NCBI GenBank assembly: GCA_048370855.1
Contig: DBGEOK010000090.1
Span: 1 to 52,198 of the forward strand
Origin: Limiplasma sp048370855
GTDB taxonomy: Bacteria > Bacillota > Clostridia > Christensenellales > Aristaeellaceae
DNA length: 52,198 nt
Direction: 5' to 3'
Shown here: piece after piece, positions 8,032-16,650 of the stretch
How positions within the stretch are numbered: position 1 is the stretch's first letter
How the letters are laid out: every line of letters starts with the position of its first letter
The notes under the pieces: generated by a model
Told to the model about the DNA's origin: nothing
What the model saw: only the letters and a program-made list of their open reading frames with translations
The model's database searches: none
Position numbers and translations under genes: made by a program

Positions 8032-9750
8032 ATGGCACAGAACACCGTACCCGCCAAGCCGATTACAGCCCGCAGGAGCTTTCATTTTGACGTCAAATGG
8101 CTAATCATCGTCGCAATCGTTGCTTTTCTGCTGATATTTCAAATATTTCCCCTCCTTTACATGCTTGTTAAGGCGTTTTTCCCGGAGGATACCTTTTCGC
8201 TATCGACATTTGAGCGCCTCTATTCCTATGGAATGAACTGGGGGGCGCTTTCCAATACGCTGATTGCCGCGTCGCTGACGATGGTGTTCGGAACGCTGCT
8301 GGCCTTCCCCCTGGCCTGGCTGGTGGGCCGCACCAACATGTACGGCAAAAAGTTTTTCCGCGGCCTGTTTGTGCTTACCTACATGGTTCCGCCTTACTTG
8401 GGGGCCATGGCATGGTCGCGGCTTTTAAACCAAAACGTGGGCACCATCAACGTGTTCCTGCGCGGCCTGTTTGACCTGCAAACCAAGACCGGCCCCATGA
8501 ACATTTATACGCTGGGCGGCATGATCTGGGTGCTGACGACGTTTTACTATCCCTACGCCTTCATCACCATCAGCCGGGCGATGGAAAAGATGGACCCGTC
8601 GCTGGAGGAGGCGGCCCGGATTTCCGGCGCTTCCCCGCTCAAAACCGTGTTCACCGTCACCTTGCCCATGATGACGCCCAGCCTGATTGCCGGCGCGCTG
8701 CTGGTATTCGTGTGCGCGGCGAGCTGCTACGGCATTCCGTCCATCGTGGGCGCGCCGGGAAAGGTACACACCGTTACCACCCGGATTGTGGAGTATATGG
8801 GCCTTGGCACGGACGGCATCAACGACGCCACGGGGCTGGCCGTGTTTCTGATGATTATGGCGATCATCATTTTGTACATCTCCGACGTGGTTGTGGCGCG
8901 CAAGCAATATATTACCGTATCCGGCAAGTCCACGCGCCCCAATATCGTGGACCTGGGAAAATGGCGCTGGTTTACAACGGCGGCGGTCAGCCTGTTTTCC
9001 TTTGTCGTCATCATCCTTCCGTTTATTACGATTCTCACCACCTCGTTTAAAAAGAACCTCGGCAAGGGCTTGTTTGAGGCGAACAACTTCACCACCATGC
9101 ACTGGACGAAGATTTTCAGCCGGCCCGATATTCTGGAAAGCCTGCGAAACAGCATCCTGTTCGCGGTGGCGGCGGCGACCATCGGCATCGTCATCTCCTT
9201 TACGATGGCATACCTGCTTCAGCGCACCAAGGTCAGGGGGCGAAAAATTCCGGATTTCCTCATCACCCTTGGCTCGGGCACGCCCAGCGTGGTCATCGCC
9301 CTCGGCCTTATCATGACGATGAACGGCAAGTTCGGCATCAACCTTTACAACACGGCGGCTATCATGATTATCGCCTACCTGATCAAGTACCTGATGATGG
9401 GTATGCGCACGGTGGTGTCCGCCATGTCGCAGATTCACGTGTCTTTGGAGGAAAGCTCCCAGGCTTCCGGCGCGGGCTGGCTGAGAACCATGGCCAAGGT
9501 GACGGTTCCGCTGATCTTTCCCTCCATCGCGGCCGGCTGGTTCCTGATCTTTATCCCCTGCTTCTACGAGCTGAGCATGTCCACGCTGCTGTACAGCCGG
9601 GATACGCAGGTCATCGGCTACATGCTGCATTATTATTGGACCTATACCAGCCAGCAGCAGGCGGCGGCGATGGCGTTCGGCATCCTGCTGGTTGTCGTGG
9701 CGCTCAACTTTGTGCTCAACAAGCTGACAAAGGGCGAGTTTTCCATATGA
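8032..9750 (+). CDS. ABC importer permease, fused two-domain (FbpB-like)
   Basis: Membrane permease of 572 residues with two binding-protein-dependent transport domains in one chain, so a single copy can form the channel. About twelve membrane segments are visible. Each half has the EAA loop that contacts the ATPase: EEAARISGASPLKTV.. in the first half and EESSQASGAGWLRTM.. in the second. The fused layout is typical of Fe3+ (FbpB/SfuB) permeases. I chose the ATG at 8032 with GGGGAGGG upstream; the frame to 7999 overlaps the intercistronic hairpin region. The ATPase gene starts 61 bases downstream. Confidence 0.92.
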   Translation: MAQNTVPAKPITARRSFHFDVKWLIIVAIVAFLLIFQIFPLLYMLVKAFFPEDTFSLSTFERLYSYGMNWGALSNTLIAASLTMVFGTLLAFPLAWLVGRTNMYGKKFFRGLFVLTYMVPPYLGAMAWSRLLNQNVGTINVFLRGLFDLQTKTGPMNIYTLGGMIWVLTTFYYPYAFITISRAMEKMDPSLEEAARISGASPLKTVFTVTLPMMTPSLIAGALLVFVCAASCYGIPSIVGAPGKVHTVTTRIVEYMGLGTDGINDATGLAVFLMIMAIIILYISDVVVARKQYITVSGKSTRPNIVDLGKWRWFTTAAVSLFSFVVIILPFITILTTSFKKNLGKGLFEANNFTTMHWTKIFSRPDILESLRNSILFAVAAATIGIVISFTMAYLLQRTKVRGRKIPDFLITLGSGTPSVVIALGLIMTMNGKFGINLYNTAAIMIIAYLIKYLMMGMRTVVSAMSQIHVSLEESSQASGAGWLRTMAKVTVPLIFPSIAAGWFLIFIPCFYELSMSTLLYSRDTQVIGYMLHYYWTYTSQQQAAAMAFGILLVVVALNFVLNKLTKGEFSI

Positions 9751-9811
9751 GCGAGACGGTCCGTTGGTCCGGCCGGCCGTTTACAGATTACAGCAAGAGG
9801 GAGATGGATCT

Positions 9812-10891
9812 ATGTCCAGCGTAACCATCCAAAATGTCTCCAAGAGCTTTGGGAATACCCTGGTTCTTGAAAATTTTGACGCCACCTTTGACAACGGGGA
9901 ATTTATTACTTTGCTCGGACCCTCGGGGTGCGGGAAAACGACCATGCTGCGCATCATCGCTGGCTTTGAGAAGCCCACCTCAGGCTGCGTGATGTTTGAC
10001 AAACGCATGGTCAGCGGCGATAAGGTGTTTATCCCCCCGGAAAGACGGGATATCGGCATGGTGTTCCAGAGCTACGCTGTGTGGCCTCACATGACCGTGG
10101 CGGAAAACATCGCCTATCCGCTTAGAATCAAGCGCGTGGATAAACAGACGATTCAGGAGAAGGTAGAGCGCGTCATGGGGGTGGTTCACCTGACGCAATA
10201 CGCCGAGCGTATCCCCAGCCAGCTTTCCGGCGGCCAACAGCAGCGGGTGGCGCTTGCGCGCGCGCTGGTGGCGGAGCCCGCGCTGCTTCTGCTGGACGAG
10301 CCGCTCTCCAACCTGGACGCCAAGCTGCGCGAAAGCATGCGCTTTGAAATTAAAGAGATACAGCGCGAATCCGGCATTACGGTGGTCTATGTGACGCACG
10401 ACCAAACCGAAGCCATGGCGATGAGCGACCGTATCGTGGTCATCAACCGCGGCGTGATTCAGCAGATCGGCGATCCGAAGGATATTTATAACAACCCAGC
10501 CAATCCGTTTGTAGCGGACTTTGTGGGCAAAATCGACTTTCTGGAGGGCGAGGTCAAGGCGGGGCGCATTCAACTGGACGGCTGCGAACAAAGCCTGCCC
10601 TATGAAGGCGATCAAAAAGGCCGCGTCATCGTGGGGATTCGTCCGGAGCGCGTCAGGTATGTCCCGGAGGGCCGGGGTATGCTCAACGGCATCGTCAACT
10701 CTCACTTTTACCTGGGCGATGTGGACGACTGCCGCGTGGATTTGGGCGGAGGGAAAGAGCTGCGCGTCATCGCGGACCCCTATGACAGCATGGGCGTTAA
10801 AAAGGGGAAGCAAGTCAGCCTGGAGGTACGGGACTTTCTGGTCTTCCCCGAGGAGGGGCCCGGCAGCGATTTTCGCAAAATCCTGACCTGA
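9812..10891 (+). CDS. ABC importer ATP-binding protein (FbpC/PotA-like)
   Basis: Energises the importer encoded just upstream. The 359-residue protein has Walker A GPSGCGKT (residues 36-43), Q-loop VFQSYAVWPH, signature LSGGQQQRVALARAL, Walker B LLLLDEP with the D-loop SNLDAK, and the switch histidine VTHDQ. The C-terminal 110 residues (GVRPERVRYVPEG.. onward) form a TOBE-type regulatory domain as in FbpC, PotA and MalK. The ATG at 9812 follows GAGGGAG and gives the conserved MSSVTIQNVSKSF start. The gene is last in the operon; a long repeat region with a terminator follows. Confidence 0.94.
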   Translation: MSSVTIQNVSKSFGNTLVLENFDATFDNGEFITLLGPSGCGKTTMLRIIAGFEKPTSGCVMFDKRMVSGDKVFIPPERRDIGMVFQSYAVWPHMTVAENIAYPLRIKRVDKQTIQEKVERVMGVVHLTQYAERIPSQLSGGQQQRVALARALVAEPALLLLDEPLSNLDAKLRESMRFEIKEIQRESGITVVYVTHDQTEAMAMSDRIVVINRGVIQQIGDPKDIYNNPANPFVADFVGKIDFLEGEVKAGRIQLDGCEQSLPYEGDQKGRVIVGIRPERVRYVPEGRGMLNGIVNSHFYLGDVDDCRVDLGGGKELRVIADPYDSMGVKKGKQVSLEVRDFLVFPEEGPGSDFRKILT

Positions 10892-10950
10892 CGGAAGGGC
10901 GCGGCCCGCGAGGCATTGCGTTTGGGGCTCCCGTCAGTGGCATCGGCAAG

Positions 10951-11050
10951 GGTTCTAGCCCTATCCTTGGGCCGCGAACGCGGCTCAAAAACGGGATACC
11001 TAAGGGCAAAGCCCTTAGGCGGAGGGCTTGGGAGGCGGAGCCTCCCAACG
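10951..11050. repeat. type-2 triple-hairpin repeat
   Basis: Three strong hairpins stand in a row: TTGGGCCGCG with CGCGGCTCAA (10967-10988), CCTAAGGGC with GCCCTTAGG (10999-11019), and TTGGGAGGC with GCCTCCCAA (11028-11048). The reverse complement matches 21697-21785 over most of its length, so it is a repeat in opposite orientation. It opens the 457-base gap between the importer operon and the convergent M56 gene. Confidence 0.7.
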
Positions 11051-11089
11051 TCCCCCCCGCTGAAACCCCGCCTCCCAATAGGGTCTGTT

Positions 11090-11137
11090 AACAATCTGAG
11101 GCCGTCGCGCGTTTCCGCGCGGCGGCCTCAGATTGTT
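11090..11137. repeat. 22-bp-stem hairpin, half of which recurs at 11301
   Basis: AACAATCTGAGG..CGCGCG (11090-11111) and its complement (11116-11137) form a 22-pair stem with one G-T pair and a TTTC loop. Its inner 32 bases (11099-11130) recur exactly at 11301-11332, so the two copies flank the type-1 element between them. Confidence 0.7.
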
Positions 11138-11332
11138 GATAAACCGATTTGGGGGTGGTTTGGAGGGGCGACAGCCCCGCCAAATGAAATCGTATCGCCT
11201 GGCTTTGCCAGGCGGGCGGGGAGTTTGCGGCTTTGCCACAAACACTTCCGACAGTCCTCGGCGGAAAAGCTCGCCGAAGGGCGGGCTTTTTCGACGGCCT
11301 GAGGCCGTCGCGCGTTTCCGCGCGGCGGCCTC
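11136..11332. repeat. intergenic hairpin repeat, copy 2, with terminator
   Basis: Forward-oriented copy of the dispersed repeat: GATAAACCGATTTGGGGGTGG, the GGAGGGG..CCCCGCC hairpin, CAAATGAAATCG and TCGCCTGG follow in the order seen at 14365 and 25700. It ends in a terminator at 11265-11291: AAAA, GCTCGCC, GAAG, GGCGGGC, TTTTT. Because the stem has A's on one side and T's on the other it can work in both directions, which suits the convergent importer and M56 genes. The last 32 bases repeat the hairpin at 11099-11130. Confidence 0.75.
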
Positions 11333-11348
11333 TTGACTGTCCCGTTCG

Positions 11349-13838
11349 TTACTCGTTAACGGGATTCCCCCACAATTCCTGGATCTCCGCACGGCTCATC
11401 AGACTGTAGGTTTTCAGCTCGCCGGTTACAGGGTCGGCCTCGATCCGGGCCATCATGCCGTCCTCATACTCCGCCCAAAGACTGAAGCCGTTGACCTGGA
11501 GCTGGTCGTCGCTGTACACGCGCTTCAGGCCGGAGCCTGTGTATAGCTCGACCCGCTCCAGATAGCCTCTGGCCAGCTCCGTCCAGCGAGGATCGGTCGC
11601 GTCCGCCGGCTTCGCCATCAAGCGGTTGGCGCTGATTTCCCCCAGGTAACTGATGAGATTCACCCCGGAAAAGTACGTTTGGGAAAGCCGCGTCACATCG
11701 CCGGTCGCCAGGTCCAGCGTCACGCTGAAATACCGGCTGCCCGCCCCCAGAGGCAGGCCCTCGTACAGGGTCACCTGCCAGGTCCCGTTTTCTTCGTTGT
11801 ACCAGGGCGGATCGGAGAGATCCGGCGCATAGACGTTCGCCCCGTCCACGCCCAGCAGCGCGAGCGCGCGGCTCACCGCCTCCTCCTTTGTTCCCACGCG
11901 CCGCTCCGGGCTTTCGTCCTCGATTGGAGCGATTTTTTGGTCATAGTATGCCTCCTGAGCCATGTAGGACAGCCTCGTCTTGGCGCTCTCATAGGCGACG
12001 GCAAGGAGCTCTTCGTCGGTCATCTCCCGGTCCTCGGGGAAGTGGTAGAGCTTTTCCCCGCCGCCGTTGTAGCCCTTGATGTACACGCTGGCATCCGGCG
12101 AGCTGGAAAGCCCGTATGCCGGGCGGAACGCCTCGTCCCGCAGGCAGCGGTCATAAATCTCCTCATAGCGGATCATTTCCGCGCGGGTCATATCCCGGTT
12201 ATTGTATTCCTCAGGCTCCTTCTCGCGCCATACGTCCACATAGGGAACCAGCACGTCAAACGCGTCGATGACCTCGATGAGCTGCAGCAGCTCCTCATCC
12301 TCCATTTCCCTCTCGGTTGGAAACAGCAGGAAGGGAAGCGCTCCCGCTTCCCTTGCGGGGGCCCATAGCTCGGTGTAGCCGCCGTTTGTCAACCGTTCCT
12401 CCATGGGGAACAGCGCTGCCAGCTCCTCCACGGTTCGGGACAGGACGAACCGTCCGCCCGTATCGTCCTGGCCCGCCGGCTCCGCCGGCGCTTCGGCACG
12501 CATGCCGTTACGGTCGTACTGGTAATACAGGTCGAACAGCCGCATCCATTCCGCACGGGAGAGATCGCGGTTCCAGGTTTCCGGCACCTGATACGCTTCC
12601 TTGACAAACGCGCCTGTCAGCTCCTGCGTTGTAATGCCAAAAACAGAGGGAGTTCTGTGCTCCATCCAGTCCTCGGGGACCCAGGCGTTCAGGGATGCGC
12701 CGGAGGCCGCCTGGCCAAGTCCGACCGGCGCGTCCGAAGCGGCGGGCTGCGCCACGGCGATGACGCCGCCGGATAGCAGCGTGAGCGCGAGCGCGAAGGC
12801 GACCAGCGCGCCCCCCTTGGGGCGGGGCCGGGTGTCCAGCATGGTTTCAAACCGTTTCTTCATATCGTTCTTCCCTTCATAAAAATATGTGGAAAGCGCG
12901 ATATGCTGCTTGCGCTGCCTGCGGATCACGCCCAGAATGGCTTCGCCGTATCGCTTGCGCTGCGGCAAATCCGAATTGGCCAATACGGAAGCGTCGCAGG
13001 ACATTTCACAGTCCAACGCCATGGTGCGCGCCATGACGTACACAAGCGGGTTATACCAATGGACGGCCAGGCTTAGCAGCATGAGCGCCTTCACCCAAAG
13101 ATCGCGGCGCTTGAGGTGCGTGAGCTCATGCCGAACGACCATGCGAAGCTCATCCTCGGACAGGTCCGCCTCCGGCATGAGCATGACCGGGCGGAAGAGC
13201 CCCGCCAGCAGGGGACTTGACACGCACGCACAGCGCCAAAGACGGGGCGCGTGGCGGAGGCCGAGACTAGCCGCTTCCTCGTCGAGCACGGCGCGCTGCG
13301 TCGCGTCCGGCTCCCCGCGCCACCGTTTAGCCATATGAAAAAACCGAATATGTCGTACCGCCTGAATGACGAGCGCCGCCGCCACGCCAGCCAGCCAGAT
13401 TATCACGCCCAGGGTATAGGGGTCCGGGAGCTGAAGCCGGACGTCGGGCCCGACTGCGCGAGAGAGCAGCGCCGCCTGGGACGGATTGGCCGGTCGATCC
13501 GGGCCGGGGGCGGCGTCCGCCGGGCCAGCCGACCTCCGCGCCCGCGCCTCGACCGTTCCGACGGTATCGCCAGACAGGCCCAGCAGCCGCTCTCCGCTGA
13601 AGGGCGCCGGCGTCTCAACCACCACGGGAGGCTTTTGCGCGGGCGTTGAAATGGTCCATAAGGGCGCGGCGGGCGTCAGCCGAAAGGGCACCAGCAAGCC
13701 TACCGCCACCACCAGCCAGGCATAATACCGCGCGCCCGGGCCGAACCGCTTTTCCATCAACGGTCGAAGCAATAGCAAAAGGCAGATCACCGCCGACATG
13801 CAAAGGGCGTTCTGAGCCCACGTGTTCAGAAAATCCAT
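11349..13838 (-). CDS. M56-family BlaR1-like membrane metalloprotease with novel ectodomain
   Basis: An 829-residue membrane protein. Residues 1-365 resemble BlaR1/MecR1: membrane segments near 12-25, 37-52, 141-160 and 343-363, and the zinc protease motif HELTH at 237-241 with CEMSCDASVL at 277-286. In BlaR1 this protease inactivates BlaI when the outer domain senses a beta-lactam. Here the outer part (366-829) is not a penicillin-binding domain. It carries two related segments: NRDLSRAEWMR..(423-536) and NRDMTRAEMIR..(547-633), each followed by a (D/E)REM.DEELL stretch. A PepSY-like end follows, with SVTLDLATGDV near 705-715 and ADPVTGELKTYS near 801-812. The gene starts four bases after blaI. 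The signal it senses is unknown. Confidence 0.88.
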   Translation of the reverse strand: MDFLNTWAQNALCMSAVICLLLLLRPLMEKRFGPGARYYAWLVVAVGLLVPFRLTPAAPLWTISTPAQKPPVVVETPAPFSGERLLGLSGDTVGTVEARARRSAGPADAAPGPDRPANPSQAALLSRAVGPDVRLQLPDPYTLGVIIWLAGVAAALVIQAVRHIRFFHMAKRWRGEPDATQRAVLDEEAASLGLRHAPRLWRCACVSSPLLAGLFRPVMLMPEADLSEDELRMVVRHELTHLKRRDLWVKALMLLSLAVHWYNPLVYVMARTMALDCEMSCDASVLANSDLPQRKRYGEAILGVIRRQRKQHIALSTYFYEGKNDMKKRFETMLDTRPRPKGGALVAFALALTLLSGGVIAVAQPAASDAPVGLGQAASGASLNAWVPEDWMEHRTPSVFGITTQELTGAFVKEAYQVPETWNRDLSRAEWMRLFDLYYQYDRNGMRAEAPAEPAGQDDTGGRFVLSRTVEELAALFPMEERLTNGGYTELWAPAREAGALPFLLFPTEREMEDEELLQLIEVIDAFDVLVPYVDVWREKEPEEYNNRDMTRAEMIRYEEIYDRCLRDEAFRPAYGLSSSPDASVYIKGYNGGGEKLYHFPEDREMTDEELLAVAYESAKTRLSYMAQEAYYDQKIAPIEDESPERRVGTKEEAVSRALALLGVDGANVYAPDLSDPPWYNEENGTWQVTLYEGLPLGAGSRYFSVTLDLATGDVTRLSQTYFSGVNLISYLGEISANRLMAKPADATDPRWTELARGYLERVELYTGSGLKRVYSDDQLQVNGFSLWAEYEDGMMARIEADPVTGELKTYSLMSRAEIQELWGNPVNE

Positions 13839-13842
13839 CCGC

Positions 13843-14217
13843 TCACTCCTTGCCGTCCAGCCAACGCTTGAGCGCGTCCAGGTCCTCCTCGCTCACCTTG
13901 CGGTCCTCGTACAGCGTATTGACAAGGTTGAGGAAGGAGTTATTATGGAACCGCTCCAGAAACGCCCCGCTCTCAAATTTGATATATTCCTCCCGGCGGA
14001 CCAGCGGATAATAGATCCGCTCCTTGCCCGCCCGTTCGCTGCGCAGAAAGCCGCGCTCGATCAAGCGAGTCAGGAGGGTAAGCGCGGTTTGCGGCTTCCA
14101 ATCGCGTTCCGCCTCCAACTGCGCCATGATCTGATTGGTGGAGATGGGAGACGGGTTAGACCAAATAATTTTCATCAATTCAAACTCGCTGTCGGGCAGT
14201 CTTCTGAATGAGTCCAT
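13843..14217 (-). CDS. BlaI/MecI-family transcriptional repressor
   Basis: A 124-residue winged-helix repressor. The N-terminus RLPDSEFELMKIIWSNPSP and the recognition region WKPQTALTLLTRLIERGFL (about residues 41-59) are diagnostic of the BlaI/MecI (Penicillinase_R) family, and the C-terminal half supplies the dimerisation helices. The start at 14217 has AGAAGGAGT upstream. Two palindromic operators lie on its own promoter, so it should repress itself and the M56 gene. In known systems the M56 partner causes its proteolysis. No beta-lactamase or penicillin-binding protein gene lies beside it, so further targets must be elsewhere. Confidence 0.93.
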   Translation of the reverse strand: MDSFRRLPDSEFELMKIIWSNPSPISTNQIMAQLEAERDWKPQTALTLLTRLIERGFLRSERAGKERIYYPLVRREEYIKFESGAFLERFHNNSFLNLVNTLYEDRKVSEEDLDALKRWLDGKE

Positions 14218-14254
14218 TTTTCCACTCCTTCTACAAGCGTCTTAGATCATGTTC

Positions 14255-14305
14255 ATTCTACATTCGTAGAAAGATTGTGTCAAGCTTTTTTCTACAAATG
14301 TAGAA
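14255..14305 (-). promoter_or_regulatory. blaI promoter with two BlaI-type operators
   Basis: On the minus strand TTGACA (14283-14278) and TAGAAT (14260-14255) have 17-base spacing. Operator 1 at 14256-14271 has arms TTCTAC and GTAGAA and overlaps the -10 box. Operator 2 at 14290-14305 has arms TTCTACA and TGTAGAA and lies just upstream of the -35 box. The centres are 34 bases apart, about three helical turns. The TACA/TGTA core is that of BlaI/MecI operators. Confidence 0.85.
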
Positions 14306-14334
14306 TATGTAACAACAAAACCGCCCTCCTCCCC

Positions 14335-14520
14335 GCATAAGCGGATCATAAGGAAGGCGGAAAGCGACTGTCGACAAACCCATTTTAGAGTGGTTTGGAG
14401 GGGCCGAGGCCCCTCCAAATAAAATCGGCTCGCCTGGCCGGGGAGCTTCGGCTCGGTCCGAAGCGTCAATTCTCGTCGGAAACGATCGCCGAAAGGCGGG
14501 CTTCCTCAACGCCCTGGAGG
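14335..14520. repeat. intergenic hairpin repeat, copy 3
   Basis: Forward copy between the blaI promoter and the end of the methyltransferase gene. It has GTCGACAAACCCATTTTAGAG, a perfect palindrome of 12-base arms TTTGGAGGGGCC and GGCCCCTCCAAA (14394-14419), AAAATCGGCTCGCCTGG, and the terminal hairpin GATCGCCGAAAGGCGGGC (14486-14503). The terminator end points to the 3' end of the minus-strand methyltransferase. Confidence 0.75.
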
Positions 14521-14530
14521 CGGAAGGCTT

Positions 14531-15292
14531 TTAATCCTTAACGGAAAGCGTTGCATAGTAGCTCGGAACCCCATGCTCGTGAAGCCCGCCGGAGCCAGCG
14601 GTATCCTGATAAATGTCCAGAAGACGGAAGCCGGCGCGGAGCTGTCCGCCCACCTGCTCCTCGATGGTATGCGAAAACTGAACGCCCCAATCCTTCGCAA
14701 CGCATTCCTCGTAAAGGGCCTTGTCCTGCAGGGGATCAAAGGGGAGGGAGCGGACAAGCTCGCGTTCGTCGTCGTCATACGCATAGGAAATGCCGTTATT
14801 GACGCCGGCGAGCAGCCGGCCCCCTTTTCGCAGGACGCGGAAGCATTCGCGCCAGACGGCGCATACGTCCTGAATATAGCAATTGGAGACGGGATGAAAA
14901 ATCAAATCGAACGTTTCGTCCTTAAACGGCAAGGGCTTCGTCATATCCGCGCGAATGGCGTTGATCCGGTACCCCTCCCGTTCCGCTGCTTTCCGCTCGC
15001 TTTCAATTTGCCTCAGGCTGTAATCCAGCACCGTACACTCCGCGCCCGCCGCGCTGAAAACGGGCATCTGCTGCGCGCCGCCGCTGGCGAGCCCCAACAC
15101 GCGCCGGCCCTTCAGCCCGCCGAACCAGGAGCGGGGCACGGGCTTGGTCGGCGTCAGCAAAACCTGCCAATCCCCGGCCTTCGCCGCCAAAAACCGCTCG
15201 TGAGTAACCGGCGTGCCCCATTCCCACCCCTGTTCAACCCAGCGGTCGACCGTTTCGGCATTCAGGTCCGTATAGTCATATGAATTTGTCAT
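14531..15292 (-). CDS. class I SAM-dependent methyltransferase
   Basis: A 253-residue cytoplasmic methyltransferase of the Methyltransf_11 type. Motif I is VLGLASGGAQQ (residues 65-75) with the acidic residue Asp90 at the end of strand 2, then a motif-II region DMTKPLPFKDETFDLIFHP near 125-143 and FRVLRKGGRLL near 160-170. The acceptor is unknown. The ATG at 15292 lies two bases beyond the stop of the upstream membrane-protein gene, so the two are cotranscribed and perhaps translationally coupled. A frame extending to 16027 exists only because it runs antiframe through that upstream gene. The AQQMP in motif I is shared with many clostridial methyltransferases of unknown substrate. Confidence 0.88.
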   Translation of the reverse strand: MTNSYDYTDLNAETVDRWVEQGWEWGTPVTHERFLAAKAGDWQVLLTPTKPVPRSWFGGLKGRRVLGLASGGAQQMPVFSAAGAECTVLDYSLRQIESERKAAEREGYRINAIRADMTKPLPFKDETFDLIFHPVSNCYIQDVCAVWRECFRVLRKGGRLLAGVNNGISYAYDDDERELVRSLPFDPLQDKALYEECVAKDWGVQFSHTIEEQVGGQLRAGFRLLDIYQDTAGSGGLHEHGVPSYYATLSVKD

Positions 15293-15294
15293 TG

Positions 15295-16545
15295 CTAGAA
15301 GCTTGCTCCTCTGCTCAAAATCGAATAGAGATAATAGAAGCCCGACCCAAAATGCCAGAGCATCAGCGCGAGGCCGGCTCCGTAGCCCGCCCAGCGCAGC
15401 GCGGGTCTGCGCGGCGCTTTGAGAAACGCGGCCGCCTCGCGCATATAGACGGACAGCATATGAATCCACAGCATCAGCGATACGCTCATGCCCGCCCAGA
15501 AGAAGTTGCCGTGCCCGTCGCGCATCCCGGTTTCGCGGAAGGTCATGGCCTCCAGCGCGCTTACAAAAAGCATCAGCAGGCAAAGCACGAGCTGGCGATC
15601 CTGAAACATACCCTTGCGGTAGCAGCATACGATTGCGAACAGCGGAAAGGCGTTCATCATCAGCACGTTGCGCAGCGTTTCCCGCAGGCTGACGTCGGTG
15701 ATGAGGATTTGCACGCCGCTGGTATAGGGCACCACGACGCCTGTATAATACAGGTATTGCAGCAGGAAATACAGCACGGAGGGCAGGTATGCCAGGATCA
15801 TCTGCAAAAAGAAGCGCCAGTGTCTGGGATTGCGGGCCCATTCCACAAGGAAAAACACGGCCGCCGCCGGAATCAGCGCCTGAAGGAAGGTGGGCTTGGC
15901 CGCCAGGCTGAGCATGAGCAGCGCCGCCAGCGCCACAACCTTGGCCCAGGGCAGCATGGGACGCGCCTCTCCCGCGTCCCGCTTGCGCGCAAAGGCATAC
16001 CAGCAATGCACGGTATAGGGCACGCAAAGCAGCATCGTGACAATGACGGCTAGCTGCGTGGGGTTATGCCACACCGTGGGCGAGCCGATGGGGCGGTAAA
16101 CGTAGCGGTTAATGGAAGGGATGCAGATGCCGGTCACAAACATCAGCAGGAAGGCGGCCAGCGTCACAAGGCCCCTGGATATATTCTCTCCCGCCAAAAC
16201 GCGGACCATGCGGTGCGTAAGCAGCATGCCGGCCACCTTGCACGCCGCGCAGACGACGGCGGAGGCCCAGACCAGCGGCACGCCAAGCTGGTACAACGCC
16301 GAAACAAACACATGCCACAGGGGATAGGCCAGGCGGCTGGTGATGGAGTGCAGATCGGTAAAGTCAAATTCGCTGGCAATTCTGGCATGCGTATACAGGT
16401 CGGCGTTTTCAAACCCGTACTCCCAATGGAACATAAACAGGCTGAACGCCGCGACGGCCAGGCAGCTCAAAAAAAGGGCGTAGTCAAAGCGCTTCCGCCG
16501 CGGAAGCGCGCGGCTTAGCAGCACGGGGTCGATGGCAAAGGACAT
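15295..16545 (-). CDS. polytopic membrane protein, possibly GT-C-like
   Basis: A 416-residue protein with roughly ten membrane segments. I do not recognise a named family. The first outer loop after the N-terminal membrane segment has acidic residues (WEYGFENADLYTH, about residues 41-53), and the following Arg-rich, Pro-rich loops resemble lipid-linked-sugar (GT-C) glycosyltransferases, but no decisive motif is visible. The start has a perfect AAGGAGG and a promoter at 16591-16619. It forms a two-gene operon with the methyltransferase downstream, so a modification of a cell-envelope glycan or lipid is possible; that is inference. Confidence 0.75.
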   Translation of the reverse strand: MSFAIDPVLLSRALPRRKRFDYALFLSCLAVAAFSLFMFHWEYGFENADLYTHARIASEFDFTDLHSITSRLAYPLWHVFVSALYQLGVPLVWASAVVCAACKVAGMLLTHRMVRVLAGENISRGLVTLAAFLLMFVTGICIPSINRYVYRPIGSPTVWHNPTQLAVIVTMLLCVPYTVHCWYAFARKRDAGEARPMLPWAKVVALAALLMLSLAAKPTFLQALIPAAAVFFLVEWARNPRHWRFFLQMILAYLPSVLYFLLQYLYYTGVVVPYTSGVQILITDVSLRETLRNVLMMNAFPLFAIVCCYRKGMFQDRQLVLCLLMLFVSALEAMTFRETGMRDGHGNFFWAGMSVSLMLWIHMLSVYMREAAAFLKAPRRPALRWAGYGAGLALMLWHFGSGFYYLYSILSRGASF

Positions 16546-16590
16546 GGGGGAACCTCCTTACCCGTTCCGGTATACAACATAGGACAGGAC

Positions 16591-16619
16591 ATTATAGCAT
16601 GGCAAGAGCAAAAAGGCAA
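16591..16619 (-). promoter_or_regulatory. promoter of the membrane protein-methyltransferase operon
   Basis: On the minus strand TTGCCT (16619-16614) and a perfect TATAAT (16596-16591) are 17 bases apart, about 45 bases upstream of the start codon. Confidence 0.65.
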
Positions 16620-16650
16620 AAGCCCCGCGCGGCCCGCCCCGTCACGGCGG

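Noticed and set aside
8425..9630. 401-codon minus-strand frame opposite the permease
   Set aside because: Antisense shadow, rich in His, Arg and Asp, with no plausible start site or family.
11349..13838. BlaR1 as a true beta-lactam sensor
   Set aside because: No penicillin-binding SxxK, SxN or KTG set is visible in the outer domain and no beta-lactamase gene is adjacent.
14531..16027. 498-residue version of the methyltransferase
   Set aside because: The extra N-terminal part is an off-frame reading of the membrane-protein gene; the ATG at 15292 gives a normal family N-terminus.
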